Source: Clostridia bacterium
Lineage (GTDB): Bacteria; Bacillota; Clostridia; Christensenellales; Aristaeellaceae
Length of the DNA stretch: 64,000 nucleotides
NCBI GenBank assembly: GCA_017501255.1
Contig: JAFVXE010000005.1
Coordinates: forward strand, 1 to 64,000
Direction of reading: 5' to 3'
Below are positions 1-9,743 of this stretch, one piece after another (positions within the stretch are counted from its first letter, which is position 1; every line of letters begins with the position of its first letter). Position numbers and translations under genes: made by a program. The notes beneath the pieces are model-generated. The model searched no databases. It had not been told where the DNA came from and saw nothing but the letters and a program-made list of their open reading frames with translations.

Positions 1-609
1 GCCGCCGTTGGGGCCGGGCACCGCGCCCTTGATGAGGAGCAGGTTGCGCTCGGCATCCACCTTGACGATCTCAAGGTTCTGGATGGTCACGCGCTCCACG
101 CCGTAGTGGCCGGGCATGTGCTTGTTCTTGAACACGCGGGACGGGTCGGAGTTAGCGCCCATGGAACCCACGCCACGGTGATACTTGGAACCGTGAGCCA
201 TGGGACCGGTGTGCTGATTCCAGCGCTGAATGGTGCCGGTGAAGCCGTGGCCCTTGGAGATGCCGCTGACGTCGATCTTCTCGCCCTCAGCAAACTGAGC
301 GACGGTCAGTTCGTTGCCAACTTCCAGTTCAGCCACGTTGTCCAGGCGGAACTCGCGCAGATAACGGGTGGGAGCCACATCGGCCTTCTTGAAGTGACCG
401 GTCATGGGCTTGTTGACCAGCTTCTTGGCGCGGTTTTCGGCAAGGGTGTCGAAGCCGACCTGAACAGCTTCATAGCCGTCGGACTCAACGGTCTTCTTCT
501 GAACGACCTTGCAGGGGCCGGCCTCAACCACGGTTACGGGCACGAGGCGGCCGTCATCGGTGAAGACCTGGGTCATGCCGATCTTCTTACCTACGATCGC
601 TTTTTTCAT
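1..609 (-). CDS. rplC: 50S ribosomal protein L3 (partial, C-terminus outside window)
   Basis: Large-subunit protein that binds 23S rRNA early in assembly, near the peptidyl transferase centre. Read from the start, the protein begins [16 protein letters not shown], the typical L3 N-terminus, and continues through the conserved segment around [10 protein letters not shown] and a [13 protein letters not shown] loop. About 203 codons are present and the frame runs off the window edge still open. The ATG at 609 follows an AGGAGGT site. It lies 17 bases after rpsJ, the standard order of the S10 operon. Confidence 0.95.
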   Translation of the reverse strand, partial: MKKAIVGKKIGMTQVFTDDGRLVPVTVVEAGPCKVVQKKTVESDGYEAVQVGFDTLAENRAKKLVNKPMTGHFKKADVAPTRYLREFRLDNVAELEVGNELTVAQFAEGEKIDVSGISKGHGFTGTIQRWNQHTGPMAHGSKYHRGVGSMGANSDPSRVFKNKHMPGHYGVERVTIQNLEIVKVDAERNLLLIKGAVPGPNGG

Positions 610-626
610 GATGTCGTACCTCCTGC

Positions 627-941
627 TTAGTTATTGAGCTTGATCTCGATCTCGACACCGGCAGGAAGATCCAGCTTCATCATGGCGTCGACCGTGCGGG
701 AGTTGGGGTTGTGAATGTCGATCAGGCGCTTGTGAGTGCGCATTTCGAACTGCTCACGGCTATCCTTGTACTTGTGGGGAGCACGCAGGATGGTGACGAT
801 CTCCTTCTCAGTGGGCAGCGGGATGGGGCCGGAAACCTTAGCGCCAGTGCGCTTGGCGGTCTCGACGATCCGCTCGGAAGACTGATCGATCAGGTTGTGC
901 TCGTAAGCCTTCAGCTTGATACGGATTTTCTGGTTGGCCAT
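627..941 (-). CDS. rpsJ: 30S ribosomal protein S10
   Basis: Small-subunit protein S10 (also NusE in transcription antitermination), first gene of the S10 operon. The 104-residue product starts [19 protein letters not shown] and carries the family signature around [20 protein letters not shown] and the C-terminal VEIEIKLN. An in-frame extension upstream exists, but ATG 941 is preceded by GGAGGA at good spacing and gives the normal length. It is followed directly by rplC. Confidence 0.97.
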   Translation of the reverse strand: MANQKIRIKLKAYEHNLIDQSSERIVETAKRTGAKVSGPIPLPTEKEIVTILRAPHKYKDSREQFEMRTHKRLIDIHNPNSRTVDAMMKLDLPAGVEIEIKLNN

Positions 942-1172
942 TTTCGTTCCTCCTTGATTTTGTGGTCTCAAGTACACCGCGCCGGGTGTGTCCATCGACG
1001 GCTTTTTGGAAAGCGAGGGGCCGAAGCCGCTCCCGCCTCAGGAGCCGTCCGACGGCGCATCCTTGCGCCGTGTCTTAAGTCCGTCGCCCGATTACCGGGC
1101 TGGTCCACGATAATTACCCGCCATGGCCATGGCGGCAACTTACCGCTTCATCCCTAAACAGACAGCCTCCGT
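942..1172 (-). promoter_or_regulatory. S10 operon leader with stable hairpins
   Basis: The untranslated leader between the promoter and rpsJ is about 225 bases. It holds an exact 8-bp stem with a four-base loop at 1052-1071 (ACGGCGCA / TGCGCCGT) and a perfect 18-bp palindrome at 1118-1135 centred on GGCC. S10 leaders in some bacteria bind L4 for autogenous control; whether this one does is inference. No reading frame in it looks like a gene. The rest of the gap up to 1399 holds the promoter and a weak stem-loop. Confidence 0.5.
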
Positions 1173-1201
1173 AGTATACTACAACCGACTTTTGTTTGCA
1201 A
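1173..1201 (-). promoter_or_regulatory. Promoter of the S10 operon
   Basis: Minus-strand -35 TTGCAA (1196-1201), a 17-base spacer and -10 TATACT (1173-1178). Each hexamer is close to the housekeeping consensus. It points at rpsJ. Confidence 0.75.
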
Positions 1202-1323
1202 TAGTTTTTTGAATGTTTTTGAAAATTTTTTTGAAAGAATATACCCGTAACCCTGATAAACCGTTGTTTACCGAAAACGAGTGTGTACACGCTGCCGTGT
1301 GTGTCCATCATACGAAATTGTCA

Positions 1324-1366
1324 GTGCGGAAGAATGCCCACCAGATGTGACATTTCTCTTCCGCAC
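1324..1366 (-). terminator. Possible weak terminator after GT39 gene
   Basis: A perfect 10-bp inverted repeat (GTGCGGAAGA / TCTTCCGCAC) with a 23-base loop lies just after the stop of the 1400-2890 gene. No strong T run follows on the minus strand, so termination is uncertain. Confidence 0.35.
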
Positions 1367-1399
1367 CGATCAGAATTCATCCTGAAAAAAGTGAAATTT

Positions 1400-2890
1400 T
1401 TACTTGTCCACCACCATCACCGCACCCTCATCGGTACGGAAATAGCATTCCTCATACAGCTGATTGATCAGTTCCTGATTACCGGATTGCCCAATCAGCA
1501 GAATAGCGAATTCCTCATCCGCTAAAAACGCCTCAGCGCCGCCGTCCATGCACACCACATCGCCGTACATCATGGCGGTAAGCCGGTCCGCCTGCATCCA
1601 TTCGGTCACAGGCCATACCGAAGCCACTTCCTCGTTGTACTGCACGTACATATGGGTTCCTTCATCCATATCCCGGTCCAGGGTTTCCTGCATGACAATC
1701 TGATAGGTATCCGTCAGTTCAATCCGGCTGATGCGCTGTGCCTCCTGCCAGCCGAACAGGCACATCACCGCAAAAGCGGCGACCAACGCAGCGGTTCTGA
1801 AAACCTTCCATTTTTCCGTCTGCAAAACCGCATACACCATGATCCCGGTGAGCACGCTCAGCGCCGCAAACCCGGAGTAGACATACCAGACGAATTCCAC
1901 ATTCATCAGCGTATAGAAAGCAATGGGAACCACAAACCAGATCGCTGTTCCGATCAGGGCATCCCTGCAATCCGGGCTCAGCTTTCCTTTCAGCAAAAGG
2001 CAGATAACTGCGCACAGTGCGCAGAGAATGGCCGCCGCCACCAGCGCAGGCCGGTCATAAAAGGCTTCCAGATACAGCTGCAACGGGGACAGATTGTTCT
2101 CATGCGCCGTAGAACCCACACGTTCTGCCACATCCGTCAGGAACATACCTTCAAAGAAGGCTGAGCCATCCCGGCTGTAGCGCACCGCCGCCCAGATGCC
2201 CACCGGACCCGCACCGCAAACCAGCAGTCCCAAAATCCTGAGGGGCTTCAACTGCTTCAGCTTCCCTGTGCAGATCACATACGCCAGACAAATGATGCCA
2301 ATATTCAGCGCATGGGTGGCTTTGGTGAGGAAAGCCAGCGCAAAGGCCAATGCACTGCCGTAAAACCATGCAAAGTTTTTCTGGCTCATCAGCATACACA
2401 GCATAGTGATGGTGAAGAACAGCTGATATACGCCGTCCGCATCACCAAAGCGGGAAAAATGCGGCGCATACATCCCCCGGTTGCACACATAAGCGCACAG
2501 CGCCATCACCCCAGGCCAGATGCCAAAGCGGGATACGCAGAACACCGTTACCAGCGCCATGCTGATCAGGGAGGCCAGCGCACTGAAGAAACGCAGACCC
2601 AGCGCATTGAAGCCGAACAGCCGGTAGCCCAGCACCACCGTCCAGAAGGACATAGGCGGTTTCAGGTTCCAGTAATCCGTTTCGCCGCCGTAGGTATGCA
2701 CCACATACTCATCGTTGCGGATCATTTCATAGGCGTTTACGCCATGGCGGGCTTCGTCATAGTCCGCAATCACCTGCTGGCCCAGATTGGCAAACAGCAG
2801 ATAACCGGCTGCGCAGAGCAGGGCGATCAACAACGCAACCCCAACTGCCCACTGCCAGTCCCGAGGTTTCTTTTGCAAAGCATCCCTCAT
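1400..2890 (-). CDS. ArnT/PMT-like (GT39 type) membrane glycosyltransferase
   Basis: Predicted integral membrane glycosyltransferase of the GT-C fold (496 aa) that would use a polyprenyl-phosphate sugar on the outer face of the membrane. After a first membrane helix (about residues 16-34) comes the acidic loop motif ADYDEARHGVNAYEM, then WNLKPPMSFW. Both match the first periplasmic loop of ArnT/PMT proteins. About ten further hydrophobic helices follow, then a soluble C-terminal part. The start ATG overlaps the stop of the CotH-like gene by four bases (ATGA), so the two are translationally coupled. The acceptor is unknown. Confidence 0.8.
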   Translation of the reverse strand: MRDALQKKPRDWQWAVGVALLIALLCAAGYLLFANLGQQVIADYDEARHGVNAYEMIRNDEYVVHTYGGETDYWNLKPPMSFWTVVLGYRLFGFNALGLRFFSALASLISMALVTVFCVSRFGIWPGVMALCAYVCNRGMYAPHFSRFGDADGVYQLFFTITMLCMLMSQKNFAWFYGSALAFALAFLTKATHALNIGIICLAYVICTGKLKQLKPLRILGLLVCGAGPVGIWAAVRYSRDGSAFFEGMFLTDVAERVGSTAHENNLSPLQLYLEAFYDRPALVAAAILCALCAVICLLLKGKLSPDCRDALIGTAIWFVVPIAFYTLMNVEFVWYVYSGFAALSVLTGIMVYAVLQTEKWKVFRTAALVAAFAVMCLFGWQEAQRISRIELTDTYQIVMQETLDRDMDEGTHMYVQYNEEVASVWPVTEWMQADRLTAMMYGDVVCMDGGAEAFLADEEFAILLIGQSGNQELINQLYEECYFRTDEGAVMVVDK

Positions 2891-5343
2891 TGCGGTTCAA
2901 CCTCCACAAAATCCGCTTCGCCGGGAATGATCACTTCTCCCAGCCCCAGCAGCGGTTCTTCCTCTTCATTGTCAAGGTAATACATCATGCAGCCGTAGGT
3001 GTCGCTGTAGAAATAAGCATCCAGTTCCTCCATGTAGGCTTCGTAGTACAGGTCATAGTCAAAGGTTTCGATGCCGCTGAAACCGGAGGAAAAGTCGTAG
3101 AACACATAGTTTTCCAGAATGGCTGCCGGGTCTTCGCCGTATTCCTCCAAGAGTTCCGGATACTCGTTCACATAATAATGGTAGTTATACACCAAGCCAT
3201 AGTCCACACCCTCGTAGACCGCTTCCTCATAAACAGGGCCCTCAAAGGCGAAACGCAGGGTCATTTCCGTATCCGTCAGGCTGAGCACCGTTGCAGGCTG
3301 ACCGTTCACAGAGGCGGTGGCATTTTGGGCAAACTGGCTGTCAGCACGGGCTTTCAGCTGCACATCCACAGTATAGATGGCGTGCCAGGGCGTCTCTTCC
3401 ACGGGCTGGCTGTTCCAATCCACCTGCACGATATCCGTGCGCTGGAAGGGGCTGACCGGGATAAGGGTAACACTGCCGGGCACATCCGCATTGATATAGC
3501 TCAGATGCAGTGCAGCCTGATCAATCGTGTCAGCAGACCACCATTCCATATCCCCAGTCATCCATGCAGTTCTTTCTTCTATATAGGAAACAAAGAACGC
3601 CCAGTTTTCATCGTAGGTCTCAAACAGGGTATCATAATTGATATTGTTGTAGGAACCGCCCAGCTGCCACAGGTCGTAGTTCATGCGGCGGGAAGCCTCC
3701 GTGGCTGCATAGTAGCCACCCAGTGAGCGCAGGTTCCCCTGCTTGGCATCCGCATCCCCCAGCACTACATTCTGAATGAGGGGCTCCAACTCCGTCTGCC
3801 AGATCTGACGCATGGCTGTCTGCACCACCGGCACATCCATGGCGGCATATACCCAGCGATCCCCGGCCACATAGCCGTCGATACCCACTTCATAGGGCCG
3901 GTTGTCCCGGATGGCATAGGCAATGTCAAAATCCCACAGAGGACCCGCCTTGAACTGTGCGCTGCCCTCAGGCAGGTACAGATACGTGGAGGTATAGCCA
4001 AAGTCAGCGGTTTTGGCAAACTGCTGAATCAGCAGGTACCGGGCCAGAGAATCAATGTCGATCAGCTCTTCCAGCTGCCGCCCATCGGTGGGATGCACAC
4101 CGCCGTTGGCAACGGTCAGCATCAGGTCGTTGGTGAGCTGCTGCATATAAACCACATCCGCACGACCAGCATATTCAGGGCTGCGGATCTCGTACATATT
4201 CTCATTGGCTGTCTCGAACATACTTTCCTCGGCAAAGCCGCCGTAAGAATCCAGTTCGATCAGATAGGCTCCATCCTGCCCGAAAGCAGTCTCCACGCCG
4301 GACACATAGCGGATTTTGCCAATGTCCGTTTCTTCCTCCACCACCGGATGCAGGCTTTCCTCCGCCACCTGGGGGTACTGCTGCTCAATCAGGTCGTCCA
4401 TTTCCAGAATGTTCAGGCGGCCCGGCTTCACATTCACCTTCTCGGAAAGCAGATAGAAGCCGCAGTAGTCGCCGTCATAGTACAAATCCACGGGCCGGAA
4501 CTCCACCGTGCCTTCCAGCCCCATCTCCTGCCCCAGATGCAGGGTGAGCATATTGTGCACCAGCGTGGCATCGAAAGACTCTGCCATCAGAAGCCAGGTA
4601 CGATCCTTGTTATCCTCATTGCCGGACTGGAGCAGATCGGTTTTCTTTTCCAGCTTGATCTGATAGGGCTTCTTGATGCCCCATTGCCAGGTGGTATTGC
4701 CCCGGCCCCGCAGTTCCCGCAGGGCGTTGTCATACACCACTTCGCCAGTTTCATCCAGCATCAGCAGCGCTGCATCGGTGATGGGATCGCTCTTGGGATC
4801 AGCAAGGCCGTCTACATAGGCCTGGCCCCGGTTTTCAGGGTCTGCGCTGATCACGTACAAACTGGCCTGATTCTCCGACTGGCGGATGCGCAGGGGCTTT
4901 TCCTCTCCACTGACCAGAACCGTCAGTCCATACACGCCTTCTTCATCAGCCCCATCGGGAAACAGGGCTGCCACATCCACCGCCTCGCCGGCAGCGGCTT
5001 CCGCCTGCCGGTCATTTGCCATCAGCACCAAGGGGGCATCCGCCGCATCACCGCAGACCGTCAGATGGAGGGAGGACAGATCCGCACAGGTGGGCAGAAA
5101 CAGCGTGTCGCCATACTGGGTGGGCTGCACATTGATCTGTGCACCCTCCACGGTGCACTGGAGCCAGCGGACAAAAGGCTCCTGCGATTCGTCTTCCCCG
5201 CTTTCTTCTGCAAGGGTTTCCACGGATGCTTCCACATCCACCGCTGCTTCACTTTCCACCGTCACTTCTTCCGCCGGCGCTGCCTGCGCAAACAGCAGCA
5301 TTCCCGCCAGCAAAATCATCAAACCGATGCGAAACTTCCTCAT
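2887..5343 (-). CDS. Secreted CotH-like kinase family protein
   Basis: Large exported protein (818 aa). An N-terminal signal peptide (RKFRIGLMILLAGMLLFAQA) is followed by an acidic linker, a beta-rich domain, and a CotH core around residues 210-480 recognised by RGRGNTTWQWGIKKPYQIKL and GPLWDFDIAYA. CotH proteins are atypical protein kinases known from spore coats and also found in non-spore envelope proteins. The C-terminal 150 residues are rich in Tyr and Glu. It begins at an ATG after AAGGAGG and overlaps the downstream GT39-type gene by four bases. This pairing suggests modification of an extracellular protein or glycan, which is inference. Sporulation cannot be judged from this gene. Confidence 0.8.
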   Translation of the reverse strand: MRKFRIGLMILLAGMLLFAQAAPAEEVTVESEAAVDVEASVETLAEESGEDESQEPFVRWLQCTVEGAQINVQPTQYGDTLFLPTCADLSSLHLTVCGDAADAPLVLMANDRQAEAAAGEAVDVAALFPDGADEEGVYGLTVLVSGEEKPLRIRQSENQASLYVISADPENRGQAYVDGLADPKSDPITDAALLMLDETGEVVYDNALRELRGRGNTTWQWGIKKPYQIKLEKKTDLLQSGNEDNKDRTWLLMAESFDATLVHNMLTLHLGQEMGLEGTVEFRPVDLYYDGDYCGFYLLSEKVNVKPGRLNILEMDDLIEQQYPQVAEESLHPVVEEETDIGKIRYVSGVETAFGQDGAYLIELDSYGGFAEESMFETANENMYEIRSPEYAGRADVVYMQQLTNDLMLTVANGGVHPTDGRQLEELIDIDSLARYLLIQQFAKTADFGYTSTYLYLPEGSAQFKAGPLWDFDIAYAIRDNRPYEVGIDGYVAGDRWVYAAMDVPVVQTAMRQIWQTELEPLIQNVVLGDADAKQGNLRSLGGYYAATEASRRMNYDLWQLGGSYNNINYDTLFETYDENWAFFVSYIEERTAWMTGDMEWWSADTIDQAALHLSYINADVPGSVTLIPVSPFQRTDIVQVDWNSQPVEETPWHAIYTVDVQLKARADSQFAQNATASVNGQPATVLSLTDTEMTLRFAFEGPVYEEAVYEGVDYGLVYNYHYYVNEYPELLEEYGEDPAAILENYVFYDFSSGFSGIETFDYDLYYEAYMEELDAYFYSDTYGCMMYYLDNEEEEPLLGLGEVIIPGEADFVEVEPQ

Positions 5344-5469
5344 CGGGCTTCCTCCTTATCAATGGTTCCTTGGTCAATCCGGGATCAGTATACAGAAGGG
5401 ATGGGCCGGATGTCAAGAAAGAGAGGCGTGGAAAGGAAATCAGCACCCAAATTTCTCCGATTCACCCCC

Positions 5470-5541
5470 TTGTAAGGTACCTTTGTCTGTGGTACAATCC
5501 AAACAGAACATATTTTCGCATTTGCCCCTCTGCGCAAATGC
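5470..5541 (+). promoter_or_regulatory. Promoter and leader hairpin for DUF362-uvrA
   Basis: -35 TTGTAA (5470-5475), a 17-base spacer and -10 TACAAT (5493-5498). Downstream, an 8-bp stem (GCATTTGC 5518-5525 / GCAAATGC 5534-5541) ends four bases before the AGGAGG of the first gene, so it could influence translation start. Confidence 0.65.
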
Positions 5542-5558
5542 CACAGGAGGAAAACACA

Positions 5559-6674
5559 ATGGAAAAATCCAAGGTTTATTACACCAGCTTCCGCACCACG
5601 CTGGACTGCAACATTCTTGAAAAACTGCGCAAACTGATCACCAGAGCCGGTATGCCCAAAATGGATCTGGACGGCAAATTCACCGCTGTAAAGATCCACT
5701 TCGGCGAGCCGGGCAACATGGCTTATCTGCGTCCCGGCTATGTGAAGGTGGTTGTGGATATGCTCAAGGAGATGGGCGCCCGCCCCTTCCTGACCGACTG
5801 CAACACCCTCTATGTAGGCAAGCGCCGCAATGCGCTGGATCATCTGGACGCCGCCTATGAAAACGGCTTCAACCCCTTCCAGACCGGCTGCCACGTGATC
5901 ATCGCCGATGGTCTGGACGGCAGCGACGATGTGGCTGTACCCATCGACGGCGAATACTGCAAGGAAGCCTACATCGGCCGTGCCGCCGTGGATGCGGAGG
6001 CCATCATCAGCGTGAGCCACTTCAAGGGCCACGAGGGCGCAGGCTTCGGCGGTGCGCTGAAGAATCTGGGCATGGGTCTGGGTTCCTGCGCTGGCAAGCG
6101 CCATATGCACCACGAGGGCAAGCCTCAGGTGAATCCCGATATGTGCGTGGGCTGCGGGATGTGCATCCGGCAGTGCGCCCACAGCGCCATCCGCTTTGAG
6201 GGCGAGGGCAAGGGCCGCAAAGCCGTCATCAATCCCGACATCTGCGTGGGCTGCGGACGCTGCGTAGGCGCCTGCCGCAACCACGGCGCCATCACCGGCC
6301 CCGACAGCCGCACCGATATGCTGGTGCGCAAGATCAGCGAATACGCCATGGCTGCCGTCAAGGACAAGCCCCACTTCCACGTTTCTCTGGTGATGGATGT
6401 AAGCCCCTTCTGCGACTGCTACGGCGTCAACGATGTGCCCATCATTCCCGATGTGGGTATGTTTGCCAGCTTTGACCCGGTGGCGCTGGATCTGGCCTGT
6501 GCCGATGCCTGCAACAAAATGCAGCGCTGCGAGCACACCTACCTGACCGAGCAGGGCAACCATACCGATGATATTTTCCATGACACCCACCCCGTCACCA
6601 ACTGGCGCGCCGGTATTGAGCACGCTCAGAAGATCGGGCTGGGCAGCATGGACTACGAACTGATCGAGGTGTAA
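5559..6674 (+). CDS. DUF362 protein with two 4Fe-4S ferredoxin motifs
   Basis: Iron-sulfur protein of 371 aa. The DUF362 domain spans most of the chain (N-terminal part [36 protein letters not shown] in the middle). Inserted near residues 190-245 are two ferredoxin motifs, [16 protein letters not shown] and [17 protein letters not shown], each giving four cysteines for a 4Fe-4S cluster. DUF362 proteins are presumed electron carriers or redox enzymes of anaerobes; the substrate is unknown. The start at 5559 was chosen because it follows AGGAGG (5545-5550). The stop lies five bases before the TTG start of uvrA. Confidence 0.85.
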   Translation: MEKSKVYYTSFRTTLDCNILEKLRKLITRAGMPKMDLDGKFTAVKIHFGEPGNMAYLRPGYVKVVVDMLKEMGARPFLTDCNTLYVGKRRNALDHLDAAYENGFNPFQTGCHVIIADGLDGSDDVAVPIDGEYCKEAYIGRAAVDAEAIISVSHFKGHEGAGFGGALKNLGMGLGSCAGKRHMHHEGKPQVNPDMCVGCGMCIRQCAHSAIRFEGEGKGRKAVINPDICVGCGRCVGACRNHGAITGPDSRTDMLVRKISEYAMAAVKDKPHFHVSLVMDVSPFCDCYGVNDVPIIPDVGMFASFDPVALDLACADACNKMQRCEHTYLTEQGNHTDDIFHDTHPVTNWRAGIEHAQKIGLGSMDYELIEV

Positions 6675-6679
6675 ATTCT

Positions 6680-9600
6680 TTGCAGGACAAACTCATCGTT
6701 CGCGGTGCGCGCGAACACAACCTGAAAAACATCACGCTGGAGATTCCCCGCAACAAGCTGGTGGTCTTCACCGGCCTCAGCGGTTCCGGCAAAACCTCCC
6801 TGGCCTTCGACACCATCTATGCTGAAGGTCAGCGGCGCTATGTTGAAAGCCTTTCTTCCTATGCCCGCCAGTTCCTCGGGCAGATGGAAAAGCCGGACAT
6901 CGACGCTATCGAAGGTCTCTCCCCCGCCATCTCCATCGACCAGAAAACCACCGGCCGCAACCCCCGTTCCACGGTGGGCACGGTGACGGAAATTCATGAC
7001 TACCTGCGCCTGCTTTACGCCCGCATTGGCGTGCCCCACTGCCCCAAGTGCGGCAAGGAGATCAAGCAGCAAACCGTGGATCAGATGGTGGATCAGCTCT
7101 TCACCCTGCCGGAAGGGCAGCGGATGCAGGTGCTAGCCCCCATCGTCCGTGCCCGCAAGGGCGAGCACGTCAAGCTGATGGAGGATGCCAAGAAGCGGGG
7201 CTATGTGCGCATCCGGGTGGATGGCGAAGTATACGATCTGGATGAGCCGCCCACCCTGAACAAACAGCTCAAGCACACCCTGGAAATCGTGGTGGACCGT
7301 CTGATCGTGCGCCCCAGCGAGGAAATGCGCAAGCGTCTGGCGGACAGTCTGGAAACTGCCGCCAAGGAAAGCGGCGGTCTGGTGCTGATCGACCTGATGG
7401 GCGAAAGCGAGATCCTGTTCAGCCAGAACTATGCCTGCCCCGACTGCGGCATCTCCATCGAGGAGTTAGCGCCCCGGATGTTCTCCTTCAACAGCCCCTT
7501 CGGTGCGTGCCCCCATTGCAGCGGCCTTGGCACCATCATGCGCATCACTCAGGACAGCATCATCCCCAACCCGGAGCTGAGCCTGAATCAGGGTGCCTTG
7601 CAGGCCATGGCGTGGAATGTGGCGGACAAGAGCAGCATGGCCCACACCTACTTTGTGGCCTTGGCGGAGAAATACGGCTTCTCGCTGGATACCCCGGTGA
7701 AGGATCTGCCCAAGAACGTACTGGATGTGCTTCTCTACGGCACCGACGAAAAGATCACCGTCCACTATCAGGGGGCCAACGGCGAAGGCCGCTACCAGAC
7801 CACCTTCGAGGGCGTCATCCGCTCGCTGGAGCGGCGCTATCAGGAAACCACCAGCGAGGGCATGAAAGCCGCCTATGAAGAGTATATGCTGGAAAGCCAG
7901 TGCGAAGTGTGCCAGGGCCACCGGCTGAAGCCGGAAGTGCTGGCAGTGACCGTGGGCGGGCTGAACATCAGTCAGGTGAGCAACCTGAGCATCACCTCTG
8001 CCCGGGATTTCTTCCGCAAGTTGGAACTCTCCGGCAAAGATGCCATGATCGCCCGGCAGATTCTGAAAGAAATTGATGCCCGCCTGGGCTTTCTGGACAG
8101 CGTTGGCCTCAGCTACCTGACCCTGAGCCGGGCAGCGGCCAGCCTCAGCGGCGGCGAAGCCCAGCGCATCCGTCTGGCCACCCAGATCGGTTCCAGCCTG
8201 ATGGGCGTTCTGTATATTCTGGACGAACCTTCCATCGGCCTGCACCAGCGGGATAATGCCAAGCTGCTTGCCACCCTCAAGCGGATGCGTGACCTTGGCA
8301 ATACCCTCATTGTGGTGGAGCACGACGAGGACACCATGTACGCTGCTGACTACATCGTGGATGTGGGGCCGGGGGCAGGCATCCATGGCGGCGAAATCAC
8401 CGCCGAGGGCACCATCGATGAGATTCTCGCCAATCCCAACTCCCTCACCGGCCAGTACCTGAGCGGCAAACGGTTCATTCCTGTACCGGCAACCCGCCGT
8501 CAGCCGGATAAGTGGCTGCGGGTGGTGGGCGCTACCCAGAACAACCTGAAAAACCTGACGGTGGACTTCCCGCTGGGCGTTTTCTGCTGCATCACCGGCG
8601 TCAGCGGCTCCGGCAAGAGCAGTCTGGTCAATGAAATTCTCCACAAGCATCTGGCGAAGGTGCTCAACCGGGCCAAGACCCATGCGGGTTCCTTCCAGCG
8701 GATGGAGGGGGTGGAGCAGCTGGACAAGATCATCTGCATCGACCAGAGCCCCATCGGGCGCACGCCCCGTTCCAACCCTGCCACCTATACCGGTATGTTC
8801 GACCTGATCCGCAAGATCTTCGCCATGACCCCCGAAGCCAAGGCCAGAGGCTACAAGGAAAACCGCTTCTCCTTCAATGTGAAGGGCGGCCGGTGCGAAG
8901 CCTGTTCCGGCGACGGTCTCATCAAGATTGAAATGCACTTTTTGCCGGATATCTACGTGCCCTGCGATGTGTGCAAGGGTGCCCGCTACAACCGGGAAAC
9001 GCTGGATGTGCGCTACAATGGCAAAACCATCCATGATGTGCTGGAAATGACCGTGGAGGACGCCCTCACCTTCTTTGAAAACCACGAACCCATCCAGAAG
9101 AAGCTGCAAACCCTGTACGATGTGGGTCTGGGCTACCTGAAACTGGGCCAGCCCAGCACCCAGCTTTCCGGCGGCGAAGCCCAGCGCATCAAGCTGGCCA
9201 CCGAACTGAGCCGCCGGGCCACCGGGCGCACCGTCTACCTGCTGGACGAGCCCACCACCGGCCTGCACATGGCGGATGTGGACAAGCTGATCGGCGTATT
9301 GCAGCGGCTGGTGGAAGGCGGCAACAGTGTGCTGGTAATTGAGCACAATCTGGATGTGATCAAAACCGCCGACTACCTGATCGACCTTGGCCCTGAGGGC
9401 GGCGACGGCGGCGGCACCATCGTGGCCACCGGCACCCCGGAGGAAGTGGCCCTGTGCGAGGGCAGCTATACGGGCCAGTATTTGAAGCCCATGCTGGAAC
9501 GTGGCCGCAAGGTGCTGGATGCAGCGGCTATGAAAGCCTCTTCTGCCAGCAAAGACAAAAAGGCCCCACCAGCAGCGAAGGCTGCCAGCAAGGCTGCTGC

Positions 9601-9682
9601 CAAGACAACCGCTGACAAGGCTGCCACCGAACCCACTTCTGAGAAACCCAAGCGTGGCAGGCCCCGGAAAAGCGACAAATAA
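6680..9682 (+). CDS. uvrA: Excinuclease ABC subunit A with basic C-terminal tail
   Basis: DNA damage recognition ATPase of nucleotide excision repair. Two ABC modules are visible: Walker [10 protein letters not shown] (residues 32-40) and GVSGSGKSS near 640, with signatures [12 protein letters not shown] and [12 protein letters not shown]. Zinc-binding pairs are CPKC and CPDC...CPHC in the first half and CEAC...CDVC in the second. The start is TTG at 6680, served by GAGGTG inside the end of the DUF362 gene, so translation is probably coupled. Length is 1000 aa against about 940 usual; the extra 50-60 residues are an Ala/Lys-rich tail ending in KRGRPRK (991-997), like an AT-hook core. Confidence 0.97.
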   Translation: MQDKLIVRGAREHNLKNITLEIPRNKLVVFTGLSGSGKTSLAFDTIYAEGQRRYVESLSSYARQFLGQMEKPDIDAIEGLSPAISIDQKTTGRNPRSTVGTVTEIHDYLRLLYARIGVPHCPKCGKEIKQQTVDQMVDQLFTLPEGQRMQVLAPIVRARKGEHVKLMEDAKKRGYVRIRVDGEVYDLDEPPTLNKQLKHTLEIVVDRLIVRPSEEMRKRLADSLETAAKESGGLVLIDLMGESEILFSQNYACPDCGISIEELAPRMFSFNSPFGACPHCSGLGTIMRITQDSIIPNPELSLNQGALQAMAWNVADKSSMAHTYFVALAEKYGFSLDTPVKDLPKNVLDVLLYGTDEKITVHYQGANGEGRYQTTFEGVIRSLERRYQETTSEGMKAAYEEYMLESQCEVCQGHRLKPEVLAVTVGGLNISQVSNLSITSARDFFRKLELSGKDAMIARQILKEIDARLGFLDSVGLSYLTLSRAAASLSGGEAQRIRLATQIGSSLMGVLYILDEPSIGLHQRDNAKLLATLKRMRDLGNTLIVVEHDEDTMYAADYIVDVGPGAGIHGGEITAEGTIDEILANPNSLTGQYLSGKRFIPVPATRRQPDKWLRVVGATQNNLKNLTVDFPLGVFCCITGVSGSGKSSLVNEILHKHLAKVLNRAKTHAGSFQRMEGVEQLDKIICIDQSPIGRTPRSNPATYTGMFDLIRKIFAMTPEAKARGYKENRFSFNVKGGRCEACSGDGLIKIEMHFLPDIYVPCDVCKGARYNRETLDVRYNGKTIHDVLEMTVEDALTFFENHEPIQKKLQTLYDVGLGYLKLGQPSTQLSGGEAQRIKLATELSRRATGRTVYLLDEPTTGLHMADVDKLIGVLQRLVEGGNSVLVIEHNLDVIKTADYLIDLGPEGGDGGGTIVATGTPEEVALCEGSYTGQYLKPMLERGRKVLDAAAMKASSASKDKKAPPAAKAASKAAAKTTADKAATEPTSEKPKRGRPRKSDK

Positions 9683-9692
9683 GACAACAAAT

Positions 9693-9738
9693 GCCCCGTC
9701 AACGGACGAATGATTTCCGTTGACGGGGCGTTCTCTTT
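9693..9738. terminator. Strong bidirectional terminator
   Basis: A perfect 14-bp stem (GCCCCGTCAACGGA / TCCGTTGACGGGGC, 9693-9706 and 9716-9729) with a 9-base loop. It is followed by a T-rich tract on the plus strand and by ATTTGTTGTCTT on the minus strand. It lies between convergent uvrA and the DUF4003 gene and can serve both. Confidence 0.85.
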
Positions 9739-9743
9739 CTTCA

